In this document: positions 16,935 to 25,121 of the stretch, in pieces
Layout: each line of letters begins with the position of its first letter
How positions within the stretch are numbered: the stretch's first letter is position 1
Assembly: GCF_020178975.1 (NCBI RefSeq)
Contig: NZ_JAHXBU010000091.1
Location: 124,001-188,000, forward strand
Direction: 5' to 3'
DNA: 64,000 nucleotides
Origin: Cesiribacter sp. SM1
Lineage (GTDB): Bacteria > Bacteroidota > Bacteroidia > Cytophagales > Cyclobacteriaceae
The notes under the pieces: model-generated
The model's input: only the letters and a program-made list of their open reading frames with translations
Told to the model about the DNA's origin: nothing
The model's database searches: none
Program-made: the position numbers and the translations under genes

Positions 16935-18134
16935 ATGAACATATTCGTAGTTAACTCCGGCAGCAGCTCTATCAAATACCAGCTCTTCAGAATGCCTTCT
17001 CAAAAGCCGGTTTGCAGCGGCCTTGTAGAGCGCATTGGCCTTGGCAACTCAGTGATTACACATAAAATAATCAATGGGGAGGAGGAAAGGGTTATTGAAC
17101 GCACACTCGACCTGCCGGACCACGAGGCAGGCCTGCAGGAAGTGGGTAACCTGCTCACCCACCCCGAACTGGGCGTAATCAAAGATCCTGCAGAAATAGA
17201 AGCAGTAGGGCACCGGGTGGTGCATGGCGGCGAAACCTTTGCTGCCACTACCACCATCACACAGGAGGTTAAAGACAAAATAAAGCAGCTTTTTGCCCTT
17301 GCACCCCTGCACAACCCTTCCAATTACCTGGGCATAGAGGTAGCAGAGCGTATTTTCTCTAAGGCAAAACAGGTAGCAGTATTTGATACGGCCTTTCACC
17401 AGAGCATGCCCCCACAGGCCTACCGCTACGCCATTCCTAACGAACTATACAGCAAACAGGGCATCAGGGCCTATGGCTTCCATGGCACCAGCCACAAATA
17501 TGTAGCGGCAAAGGCTGCAGATTACCTGAACAACCCACAGGCAAAGCTCATCACCATACACCTGGGCAACGGCTGTAGCATGGCAGCTGTAAACGGCGGC
17601 AAATCTGTTGACACCAGCATGGGCTTCGGACCACTCAGCGGCCTGGTAATGGGTACCCGCTCAGGTGATATTGATCCTTCCGTGATCTTTCACCTGATAA
17701 ACCAGGAAGGCTACAGTGCAGAAGAGGTAAGCACACTGCTGAACAGGCAAAGTGGTATGAAAGGCCTCACCGGCTACAGCGATATGCGTGACATTACCAA
17801 AGCCATAAACGAGGGTAATTCCAGCGCAGATGTGGCCTATGAGCTATATGCGTACCGTATCAAAAAATATATCGGCGCCTATGCAGCTGTACTAAATGGA
17901 CTGGATGCCATTATATTTACGGCGGGTGTAGGTGAAAATGATGCGATGGTACGTGAGCGTGTGTGCAGCCAGCTTAACTTCCTGGGCATTGAGCTGGATA
18001 GCGAAAAGAACAAAGTACGATCTAAGGAACTACGGGAAATCAGTAAAGAAGGTGCTCCTGTAAAGATCCTGGTGATCCCAACCAACGAAGAGCTCGAAAT
18101 TGCCAACCAATGCTTTGAGTTGCTGGGAGCATAA
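16935..18134 (+). CDS. ackA: Acetate kinase
   Basis: It converts acetyl phosphate and ADP to acetate and ATP. The 399-residue protein has the ASKHA-fold signatures of the family: NSGSSSIKYQLF (residues 7-18), GHRVVHGGE, FDTAFHQSMP with the catalytic region, AYGFHGTSHKYV, and HLGNGCSMAAV. A C-terminal 'FTAGVGENDAMVRERV' segment completes the site. It lies directly behind pta on the same strand. No separate promoter is obvious in the repeat-filled spacer. Confidence 0.97.
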   Translation: MNIFVVNSGSSSIKYQLFRMPSQKPVCSGLVERIGLGNSVITHKIINGEEERVIERTLDLPDHEAGLQEVGNLLTHPELGVIKDPAEIEAVGHRVVHGGETFAATTTITQEVKDKIKQLFALAPLHNPSNYLGIEVAERIFSKAKQVAVFDTAFHQSMPPQAYRYAIPNELYSKQGIRAYGFHGTSHKYVAAKAADYLNNPQAKLITIHLGNGCSMAAVNGGKSVDTSMGFGPLSGLVMGTRSGDIDPSVIFHLINQEGYSAEEVSTLLNRQSGMKGLTGYSDMRDITKAINEGNSSADVAYELYAYRIKKYIGAYAAVLNGLDAIIFTAGVGENDAMVRERVCSQLNFLGIELDSEKNKVRSKELREISKEGAPVKILVIPTNEELEIANQCFELLGA

Positions 18135-18314
18135 AGCAGCAAACATATTTCAACCCTAATGAGCAGGCTCACCTACAAGGGGATGGGATGGGGGTGACTA
18201 CACTATTTTTGAAATATCATTCAATCTTGTTTGCGTGCGAAACCTTATATAGCTGCGGAAAGAGGTTCTCTTCTGAAGATTATCGAAAACCTTGAGGTAT
18301 TTATGAGATAGCTT

Positions 18315-18920
18315 TTAATGATCCCTGTTTAATGCTATTACTCCCCCCCCCACAGGCTGCAGGTCCAGACCTGATTGGGAGGCCAGGGCCTGCAGGATCT
18401 GCTGGCCACTATTGTTGCAGAGCGGACATCTGTCTTTCAAAAACTGCTGAATAGATGGCTGTGTGCTTAGCCCTGCCTCTGCCGGCACACACACCACAGG
18501 AACTGATTCTGACAGCAGCATTACACCGGCCACCTTTCCCATGGTACCGCTGAGCTGTAAATTTGAGCCCTGGATACCCATTACCACCAGGTCTGCCCGA
18601 AGCCTCCGGGCAAATACAGGTATTTCATCTGCAGCAAAGCCCGGCTTTAGCAGGCGGGTAACAGACACACCAAAGGCTGTGTGCAGCTCGTAGGCCAGCA
18701 GATCCAGCTGTTCCTGTGCCGCAGCCTGCGGATCATCGCTCGGAAGCAGGGAATCAATCTTTTCAGGGGTACCAGTTCCCTGCCCCATGGGAATGGCCAG
18801 TGGATAGAAGGCATGAAAAATGATGAGCCGGGCGCCGGTAAGACGGGCAAAAGCTGCCGCATAGTAAGCAGAAACCTGTGCGTTGTGGGAAAAATCTGTG
18901 GGCACCAGTATATTTTTCAT
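18315..18920 (-). CDS. Universal stress protein (UspA family)
   Basis: The start at 18920 gives the canonical MKNILVPTDFSHNAQ opening (beta strand and ATP-binding Asp); an upstream frame reaches 18968. The family core ends with 'DLVVMGIQGSNLQLSGTMGK' and 'SVPVVCVP', where G.(2)G.(9)G(S/T) normally binds ATP. A C-terminal extension of about 50 residues follows, with a CPLCNNSG pair and a Gly-Gly-Gly encoded by a run of nine G. It is convergent with ackA and divergent from the oxygen-sensor-like operon. USPs are often induced by oxygen limitation, which fits this neighbourhood. Confidence 0.88.
   Translation of the reverse strand: MKNILVPTDFSHNAQVSAYYAAAFARLTGARLIIFHAFYPLAIPMGQGTGTPEKIDSLLPSDDPQAAAQEQLDLLAYELHTAFGVSVTRLLKPGFAADEIPVFARRLRADLVVMGIQGSNLQLSGTMGKVAGVMLLSESVPVVCVPAEAGLSTQPSIQQFLKDRCPLCNNSGQQILQALASQSGLDLQPVGGGVIALNRDH
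18343..18351 (-). repeat. Homopolymeric tract of nine G in the usp coding sequence
   Basis: Nine consecutive C on the plus strand encode a Gly-Gly-Gly stretch eight codons before the usp stop. Runs of this length are prone to slippage, which would change only the last residues. Confidence 0.8.
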
Positions 18921-19074
18921 TATCTGAAGGATTTCCTGCGCTTCTACCTGCACGCCAGCAAACACCAATCAAGAAGCGCTGTTTATCAATGCTGAATACA
19001 ATAATATCTTATGCTGGAGTTGTAAAATTACAGAGGCAAGTCTTCTGATAAGATGATGTGCCGCACCTGAAAAA

Positions 19075-19088
19075 ATGATATATATCAT
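19075..19088. promoter_or_regulatory. FNR/CRP-like palindrome
   Basis: ATGATATATATCAT is a perfect 14-bp palindrome that fits the TGAT-N4-ATCA core of FNR/CRP-family sites. It is centred about 28 bp upstream of the -7-like element at 19106-19113, and it lies between the divergent usp gene and the sensory operon. The last gene of that operon encodes a REC-CRP/FNR protein. Confidence 0.45.
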
Positions 19089-19105
19089 AGACTATCAGGC
19101 TTTAA

Positions 19106-19113
19106 TATCTTTG
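19106..19113 (+). promoter_or_regulatory. Bacteroidota -7 promoter element for the sensory operon
   Basis: TATCTTTG matches the TAnnTTTG -7 consensus of Bacteroidota primary-sigma promoters. It lies about 90 bp before the kinase start. The expected -33 position falls within or next to the palindrome at 19075-19088. Confidence 0.5.
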
Positions 19114-19203
19114 ATTTGAAGATATAACCAAGCTTTTAAACTGTCAGTTGTACATTGTCTAATCACTTAAGTATCTTTAAGCGTTGATCCTAAACAAATA
19201 CCC

Positions 19204-20751
19204 TTGGAAGAAAATAAATACACCCCTGAGCAGAATCTGGAAACCAGATCAAGGCTAAAGGCTATTATCGATACTGCCATCGATGGCATTATCACCATAG
19301 ATCACCAGGGCATTATTGAAACCGTTAACCCTGCTGCTGCACGCATCTTTGGCTATCAGCCGGAGGAGATCATTGGCCAGAATATTAAAATCCTGATGCC
19401 GGAACCCGACCGCAGCCAGCACGATGGGTACATCGAAAACTATTTGCGCACCGGGGAGGCAAAAATCATAGGCAAAGGCCGTGAGGTGCTGGGCAAAAGA
19501 AAAGATGGCTCTGTATTCCCATTTCTGCTTAGCATCAGTGAGGTACAGCTGCAGGATAAGCTTATTTTTACGGGTATTGTTCACGACATCAGCAACCTTA
19601 AGAAGGCCGAAGCAGCCCTGCTGGAGAGCGAGAATAAGATCAACTCTATCATAGAAGCAGCTGTAGATGGCATCATCACCATCGATAAGCGGGGCATCAT
19701 TGAAATGGTGAATCCAGCAGCAGCAAGGCAGTTTGGTTATGCCCCGGCAGAACTGCTGGGTAAAAGCATTAATGTACTGATGCCGGAGCCCGATAAAAGC
19801 AGGCACGACGGCTATATGCGGCACTACCACGAAACAGGCGAAAAACGCATCATTGGCATAGGCCGTGAGGTTACCGGCCTGCGCCGGGATGGTTCTACCT
19901 TTCCCCTGTACCTAAGCGTGAGTGAGGTGTTGCTGCAGGACCGGAAGGTGTACACTGGCTTTATACACGATATTACCCGCCAAAAATTAAGCGAAGAAAG
20001 GTTAAGGCGCTATGCTGCAGAGCTGGAGCGTAGTAACCGCGAGTTGCAGGACTTTGCCTATGTTTCCTCGCACGACCTGCAGGAGCCGCTGCGTAAAATA
20101 CAGGCTTTCGGCGACAGGCTCCTGAGCAAAGAGTACGACAACCTTAGCGATCAGGGAAAAGATTATGTAGACAGGATGCTGAATGCTGCCTCGCGCATGC
20201 AAACGCTTATTAACGATCTGCTTTCCTTCTCCCGCGTAACCTCTAAGGCCAAACCCTTTGTGAAAGTAAACCTGGATCATGTACTTACAGAGGTACTCTC
20301 CGACCTGGAGGTATCCATTGAGCAGACCGGTGCAGAAATAATCCGTACTCCCCTGCCCGAAATTGAGGCAGAGCCAACACAGATGCGGCAGCTGTTCCAG
20401 AACCTGGTGAGCAATGCCATCAAATTCAGGAAAGAGGGCGAAAATCCGATCATCAACATATATGCAAAGAACCTGCAGCGCGTAGCACATTTAACGGCCA
20501 CACCCGGCGATGAAGTAACAGAAATATATGTGGAAGACAACGGCATAGGCTTTGACGAAAAGTACCTTGACCGGATCTTTAACATATTTCAGCGGCTGGA
20601 GGGCCAGAAATACGAAGGCTCCGGGGTTGGGCTGGCCATCTGCCGTAAAATTGCCATACGCCACGGGGGCGATATTACTGCCCACAGCAAGCCCGGCGTG
20701 GGGTCACGTTTTGTAGTTACCCTGGCAACAAAACAACCGCAGGAGTCCTAA
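19204..20751 (+). CDS. FixL-like sensor histidine kinase with two putative heme-binding PAS domains
   Basis: The order is PAS (about 17-130), PAS (145-258), coiled helix, HisKA (phosphoacceptor His290 in SSHDLQEPL) and HATPase (N-box NLVSNAIKFR, G1 EDNGIGFD, G2 GSGVGLAICRK). Both PAS domains carry the FixL heme pocket signature: 'LMPEPD', then 'HDGY' with the proximal His (His73, His201), and 'IIG.GREV.G.R.DGS.FP' with the distal Arg (Arg93, Arg221). In FixL this His binds heme and the Arg contacts the bound gas. The start is TTG at 19204, since no ATG lies before the first PAS. There are no transmembrane segments, so it is cytosolic. It heads a four-gene signalling operon. Heme binding is inferred from the motifs. 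Confidence 0.88.
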   Translation: MEENKYTPEQNLETRSRLKAIIDTAIDGIITIDHQGIIETVNPAAARIFGYQPEEIIGQNIKILMPEPDRSQHDGYIENYLRTGEAKIIGKGREVLGKRKDGSVFPFLLSISEVQLQDKLIFTGIVHDISNLKKAEAALLESENKINSIIEAAVDGIITIDKRGIIEMVNPAAARQFGYAPAELLGKSINVLMPEPDKSRHDGYMRHYHETGEKRIIGIGREVTGLRRDGSTFPLYLSVSEVLLQDRKVYTGFIHDITRQKLSEERLRRYAAELERSNRELQDFAYVSSHDLQEPLRKIQAFGDRLLSKEYDNLSDQGKDYVDRMLNAASRMQTLINDLLSFSRVTSKAKPFVKVNLDHVLTEVLSDLEVSIEQTGAEIIRTPLPEIEAEPTQMRQLFQNLVSNAIKFRKEGENPIINIYAKNLQRVAHLTATPGDEVTEIYVEDNGIGFDEKYLDRIFNIFQRLEGQKYEGSGVGLAICRKIAIRHGGDITAHSKPGVGSRFVVTLATKQPQES

Positions 20752-20773
20752 ACCCGACTTTAATTATACTTAG

Positions 20774-21223
20774 ATGCCAAATAAGAGACCCATCATTATA
20801 CTCATAGCCGACGACGACGCCGAGGACCGTATGCTGATACAGGAGGCCCTGGAGGAAAGCAGGCTTAAAAACACGATTCAGTTTGTAGAGAATGGCGAAG
20901 AGCTTATGGACTACCTCCACAATAAAGGTAAGTTCACCAACAAAGAACAGCACCCAACCCCGGGCCTTATACTGCTGGACCTGAACATGCCCAAGAAAGA
21001 TGGCCGGGAGGCGCTAAAGGAAATAAAATCCGATGAGCACCTGCGCCTGATTCCTATTGTGGTGCTTACCACTTCTAAAGCAGAAGAAGACATTATCCGT
21101 ACTTACGACCTGGGCGTTAGCTCCTTTATTACCAAGCCTGTAACATTTGCCGCACTGGTAGATGTGATGAAAACTGTTAGTAAATACTGGTTCCAGATTG
21201 TAGAATTACCACCAAACTTATAA
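20774..21223 (+). CDS. Single-domain response regulator, Rcp1-like
   Basis: A lone receiver domain of 149 residues: acidic cluster ADDDAED (12-18), phosphoacceptor Asp69 in LILLDLNMP, Thr/Ser near 98 (VVLTTS) and Lys in 'FITKPV'. The insertion between beta-2 and beta-3 (HNKGKFTNKEQHPTP) is typical of Rcp1-type regulators paired with phytochrome-like or PAS kinases. It follows the FixL-like kinase by 22 bp, the likely phosphodonor. It has no DNA-binding domain, so it probably acts as a phosphate relay or through protein contacts. Confidence 0.93.
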   Translation: MPNKRPIIILIADDDAEDRMLIQEALEESRLKNTIQFVENGEELMDYLHNKGKFTNKEQHPTPGLILLDLNMPKKDGREALKEIKSDEHLRLIPIVVLTTSKAEEDIIRTYDLGVSSFITKPVTFAALVDVMKTVSKYWFQIVELPPNL

Positions 21224-21242
21224 GCCGGAAAGTACCTGATCA

Positions 21243-22475
21243 ATGGCAGAAAAAATTAGAGTATTGCTAATTGATGATGATGAGGACGATTTCATCATCA
21301 CCCGGGAGATCATCAACGATATTCCGGGCAGAAATTACCTGCTCGACTGGACAAGCTCTTTCAATGAAGCACTGTCGCTCATCAGGCAGCAGCAGCACGA
21401 TGTTTACCTGGTAGATTACCGCTTAGGTGCCCACGACGGCCTGGAACTGATTACCCAGGCCATAGAGGAAGGCAGCACGGCACCCTTTATTTTACTCACC
21501 GGCCAGAGCGACCGGGAAACTGACGAAAAAGCCATGCGTATTGGTGCCCTGGATTACCTGGTAAAAGGCACCATTAACCCCTTTGAGCTGGAGCGCTCTA
21601 TCCGCTACAGCATTGAGCATGCCAAGAGCCTTGCCGAAATCCAGAAGCTTAATACAGAACTGGAGCAAAGGGTAGAGCTGCGCACCCAGGAGCTGGCAGA
21701 GGCCATCCGTAAGCTGGAGCACACCAACCGCAGCCTTTACGAAGCAGAGCAGGAAGTGCGCAAGGCCCTGAAAAAAGAAAAGGAGCTGCACGAGCTAAAA
21801 TCAAGGTTTGTAACCATAGCCTCGCATGAATTCCGCACACCTTTAAGCACGGTACTCTCTTCCGTGTCGCTCATCAGCAAGTATACTACTACCGAAGATG
21901 ATGAAAAAAGGCAGAAGCACGTTGACCGAATCAAATCTGCGGTAAACAACCTTACCAATATCCTGAACGACTTCCTGTCCATCAGCCGCATAGAAGAAGG
22001 CAAAATTTACAATGTGCCCGCCACCTTTAACCTGCAGAACCTGGCCACCGAGGTAACCGATGAGCTGCAGGGCTTCTTAAAAAAGGGGCAGAAAATACAC
22101 TACAGCCATGCCGGCGACAGCAGCACCGTTCACCTGGATAAGCAGCTGATCAAAAACATCATGATCAACCTGCTTTCCAATGCCAGCAAGTATTCCGGCG
22201 AGGGCAAGGCTATCCATTTCAATACTGAAATAACTGGCAGCACCACCAGCATCGTAATCAGGGATGAGGGAATAGGCATACCAGAGGCCGATCAGGCCCA
22301 CCTGTTCACCCCTTTCTTCAGGGCACAGAACGTTACAAATATTCAGGGCACCGGCCTTGGATTGAACATTGTAAAAAAATATGTCGATATTATGAATGGC
22401 AGCTTACAATACGAAAGTAAGCTGGATGAGGGAACTACTTTTTCAGTTTCTATCCCAGAAAACGCACAGTCATGA
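21243..22475 (+). CDS. Receiver-histidine kinase (N-terminal REC, HisKA, HATPase)
   Basis: The receiver domain (residues 1-125) has the acidic pair at 11-13, phosphoacceptor Asp58 and Lys108. A coiled coil (130-185) leads into HisKA with His195 in 'ASHEFRTPLS'. The ATPase domain follows (NLLSNASKYS, RDEGIGIP, GTGLGLNIVKK). Its own input is phosphorylation of the N-terminal receiver, so it can pass a signal from the upstream kinase to the next gene product. It overlaps the downstream REC-CRP gene by four bases (ATGA). Confidence 0.93.
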   Translation: MAEKIRVLLIDDDEDDFIITREIINDIPGRNYLLDWTSSFNEALSLIRQQQHDVYLVDYRLGAHDGLELITQAIEEGSTAPFILLTGQSDRETDEKAMRIGALDYLVKGTINPFELERSIRYSIEHAKSLAEIQKLNTELEQRVELRTQELAEAIRKLEHTNRSLYEAEQEVRKALKKEKELHELKSRFVTIASHEFRTPLSTVLSSVSLISKYTTTEDDEKRQKHVDRIKSAVNNLTNILNDFLSISRIEEGKIYNVPATFNLQNLATEVTDELQGFLKKGQKIHYSHAGDSSTVHLDKQLIKNIMINLLSNASKYSGEGKAIHFNTEITGSTTSIVIRDEGIGIPEADQAHLFTPFFRAQNVTNIQGTGLGLNIVKKYVDIMNGSLQYESKLDEGTTFSVSIPENAQS

Positions 22476-23533
22476 AAAAAATACTTTTGATAGAAGATAA
22501 CCTGGAGATCCGGGAGAACATAGCAGAAATTCTATCCCTGGCGAATTACGAGGTTGCCCAGGCAGAAAATGGTAAGGTTGGGGTTGAAATGGCTAAATCC
22601 CAGAAACCTGATCTCATTATCTGTGATATAATGATGCCCCAGCTGGATGGTTACGGTGTGCTGCACCTGCTAAGCAAGAACCCCGATACCGCCGGCATTC
22701 CTTTTATATTCCTGACGGCTAAGTCAGAGAAGGAAGACTTCAGAAAGGGCATGAACCTGGGTGCCGACGATTATCTCATCAAACCCTTTGACGACCTGGA
22801 GCTGCTCGATGCCATTGAAATGCGCCTGAAAAAAAACGAGATCCTGAAATCTGACTTTAACAAAAGCGCAGAAGGCTTTAACAACTTTTTACAGGAGGCC
22901 AGGGGGCTGGAAAACCTCGATAACCTTATCTCAAAAGACCAGAAAACCATTGTACTGAAGAAAAAGCAATACCTGTTCTCCGAAGGCAGCTATCCCAATG
23001 CGCTTTACTTTCTGAACAAGGGCAGGGTTAAAACCTCCAAATCGAACGAAGAAGGGCGTGAGTATATTACTAACCTTTACAAGGCAGGAGATTTTATTGG
23101 GTACATTGATTTGCTGGAAGAGCAGCGCTACCGCGAATCTGCCGTTGCCCTGGAGGAGTCGGAAGTAACCATTGTACCCAGGGAAGACTTCTTTACCCTC
23201 ATCCACAACAACCGCGACGTTGCTAATAAATTCATCAAGATCCTGTCGGATAACCTGGTAGAAAAAGAAGAACGTCTCCTAAAACTGGCCTACAACTCCG
23301 TGCGGAAGCGGGTGGCAGAAGCGCTGCTGTTTGTGGAGAACCAGTACAACAAGGAGGAAAAGCAGGGCTCAAAACTAACGATCTCTCGCGAAGACCTGGC
23401 AAACATTGTAGGAGCCTCTTCAGAAACTGTAATCCGCACACTGGCAGACCTGAAGGATGAAAAGCTTATCGATATCAGCGGAGGAAAAATAACCATCATA
23501 AACCGCGATAAACTTGCCAGGCTAAGGGGTTAG
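22472..23533 (+). CDS. Response regulator fused to a CRP/FNR-type transcription factor
   Basis: N-terminal receiver (1-120; Asp52 in CDIMMP, Lys104 in YLIKPF), then a cyclic-nucleotide-binding-like beta-roll (about 165-265; YLFSEGSYPNALYFLNKGRV) and a C-terminal CRP-type helix-turn-helix (about 280-345; ISREDLANIVGASSETVIRT). The effector pocket lacks an obvious cAMP phosphate-binding RSA motif, and there are no FNR-type N-terminal cysteines, so phosphorylation is probably the switch. It is the DNA-binding output of the FixL-like operon, analogous in logic to FixL-FixJ-FixK with FixJ and FixK collapsed into one protein. That analogy is inference. Confidence 0.92.
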   Translation: MKKILLIEDNLEIRENIAEILSLANYEVAQAENGKVGVEMAKSQKPDLIICDIMMPQLDGYGVLHLLSKNPDTAGIPFIFLTAKSEKEDFRKGMNLGADDYLIKPFDDLELLDAIEMRLKKNEILKSDFNKSAEGFNNFLQEARGLENLDNLISKDQKTIVLKKKQYLFSEGSYPNALYFLNKGRVKTSKSNEEGREYITNLYKAGDFIGYIDLLEEQRYRESAVALEESEVTIVPREDFFTLIHNNRDVANKFIKILSDNLVEKEERLLKLAYNSVRKRVAEALLFVENQYNKEEKQGSKLTISREDLANIVGASSETVIRTLADLKDEKLIDISGGKITIINRDKLARLRG

Positions 23534-23578
23534 TGCCTGTTATTCGTATACGCTCGTCATAAACCTTTTTTAAAAGCC

Positions 23579-23608
23579 AAAGCCTTCTAATACTGATTAG
23601 AGGGCTTT
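23579..23608. terminator. Bidirectional terminator-like hairpin
   Basis: AAAGCCTTCTAAT and ATTAGAGGGCTTT form a 13-bp stem with one G-T pair and a four-base loop between the convergent REC-CRP gene and the lipoprotein at 23685. On the minus strand it is followed by GGCTTTT. Confidence 0.6.
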
Positions 23609-23684
23609 GTGCCTCAGAAGAGGCTTAAGTTATTATAAAATAAGCAGGCATTTAAAAAAGATGGCAGATTGTGATACCCGCTTA

Positions 23685-24227
23685 CTACCAGCTCGTTTGC
23701 TCCATGTGAATGCCCGTTTCCAGGTTGCTTTGCACTGAACTCATAACAAAGTAGGTTTTACCCTCTTTAACCATTTTGGTGTAGTAGTAGCTTTTAGTAA
23801 GCTCCTGTAGCTCCTGGGCAGTAGCTGCTCTGTTAAAGTTACTCCCGGGTGTGCAGCTGTAAAAGCCACGGTAATTTCCTTCGGTAGGTGTCAGGGTAAA
23901 GGTACCCTCGGCCTCATTAAAATCTACCGCTCCTTTTAAAAATGTAAAGGCTTCAGTCTTGCAGTTGTAGGAGGTGGTAGCATTTATAACGTACTCCTCA
24001 AACTCGCCATTTGCTTTAAAAACCAGCACCAGTGCCTGTTCCCAGGGCTTACCTGCATACTGACCGTCATAGCTCCAGAAGTTACTGTAGGAGAATGACC
24101 CCCACATCCACTTACCTACTACTTCGCCTGGCACATGGCCTCCATCAATTGCCGGAGCCACATCTTCCGTTTCACAGGCTGTTGCCAGCATCATGATTGC
24201 CAGAAGGCTAAAAAGGTACTTTTTCAT
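23685..24227 (-). CDS. Hypothetical lipoprotein
   Basis: The start at 24227 gives a clean signal peptide and lipobox (MKKYLFSLLAIMMLATACET, Cys18); the frame itself extends to 24263. The mature part of about 160 residues contains 'VVGKWMWGSFSYSNFWSYDG', 'VLVFKANGEFEEYVIN' and 'GTFTLTPTEGNYRGFYSC', a pattern of lipocalin-like Bacteroidota lipoproteins (strands with 'GKW.W' and 'F..NG.F'). Two Cys (NCKTEAF, YSCTPGS) may pair. It stands alone between a membrane protein gene and a terminator. Confidence 0.7.
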   Translation of the reverse strand: MKKYLFSLLAIMMLATACETEDVAPAIDGGHVPGEVVGKWMWGSFSYSNFWSYDGQYAGKPWEQALVLVFKANGEFEEYVINATTSYNCKTEAFTFLKGAVDFNEAEGTFTLTPTEGNYRGFYSCTPGSNFNRAATAQELQELTKSYYYTKMVKEGKTYFVMSSVQSNLETGIHMEQTSW

Positions 24228-24267
24228 GATTGCCGTTATTGAAAAAAATGATTTAAGATTCAAAAAA

Positions 24268-24906
24268 TTAAACAGAGAGTGGTTTGGATACTTTTGCAGA
24301 GGAAGCCGAGGATTCCAGATCTTGGCTTCCCCTGTAAACAGGGCTTGCCGGCTGCACTGCTGTTGTCATTACAATAAGGGCAAGCACAGACCAGGCAATA
24401 GCAGAGTAGAAGATGTAGACATTGAAGGTTACAGGTCCCATGCCGAAGTTCAGCAGCTCCGAAATGGAAACAACAATGGGTAACCATAAACCAACCACCA
24501 GCGGCACATAGCGCTTCCAGCCCGGCAGCCCTTTGGATACTATCACCATAGTGCCAACCACCAGCATCAGAATGTTGCTGATGGGCCAGCAGAAATCGAA
24601 GAAGTAAAAGTAGCCGGGATATTCAGGTACTAAAAAGAAGCGCATTACATTGGAAACATTGGCAAGGGTTAAGGAGGCTAATACTACCCTAAGTATCACT
24701 TTACCAAACAGGCTGTTCCCGGTTGCCTTTATACGCTGCAGGCCAAGCATGCTGAACATCCAGCCACTAATGTACATGATACCCCACACCCCCGACCACC
24801 AGGAGTCTTTAAGTTCCAGGGCGGGGAACTGATCTTCTACTACTGTGCCAATTAATAGCCATGGAGCACCCACAAGGGCTAGCGTGCCCAACATTTTGTT
24901 GTTCAT
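24268..24906 (-). CDS. Six-TM membrane protein of unknown function
   Basis: The 212-residue product has about six hydrophobic helices (LGTLALVGAPWLLIGTVV, WGIMYISGWMFSMLG, VVLASLTLANVSNVMRFF, ISNILMLVVGTMVI, PLVVGLWLPIVVSI, YSAIAWSVLALIVM). The C-terminal tail is Ser-rich. I do not recognise the family. It ends 41 bp before the lipoprotein start on the same strand, so the two may be co-transcribed. The 215 bp upstream (24907-25121) holds no other gene. Confidence 0.65.
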   Translation of the reverse strand: MNNKMLGTLALVGAPWLLIGTVVEDQFPALELKDSWWSGVWGIMYISGWMFSMLGLQRIKATGNSLFGKVILRVVLASLTLANVSNVMRFFLVPEYPGYFYFFDFCWPISNILMLVVGTMVIVSKGLPGWKRYVPLVVGLWLPIVVSISELLNFGMGPVTFNVYIFYSAIAWSVLALIVMTTAVQPASPVYRGSQDLESSASSAKVSKPLSV

Positions 24907-25121
24907 AACTGTATAAATTAAGATTGGAAAAAAATGAGATTGATCAGGAAAGAAAAGAAGCAGTAACCGGGAGTTGAATGAATATGCCTGCTGCCAGCCT
25001 CAGGAGCAGACAGCTGTGGAACGTTTCAAGTTATTACCACAATGGCCAGCACACTCCGGGCAATGGCAAAGTGTAGCGTGTAGGTGGCAAAAGTTACCGT
25101 AAAAAAAGGAGCCGCCCGGGC

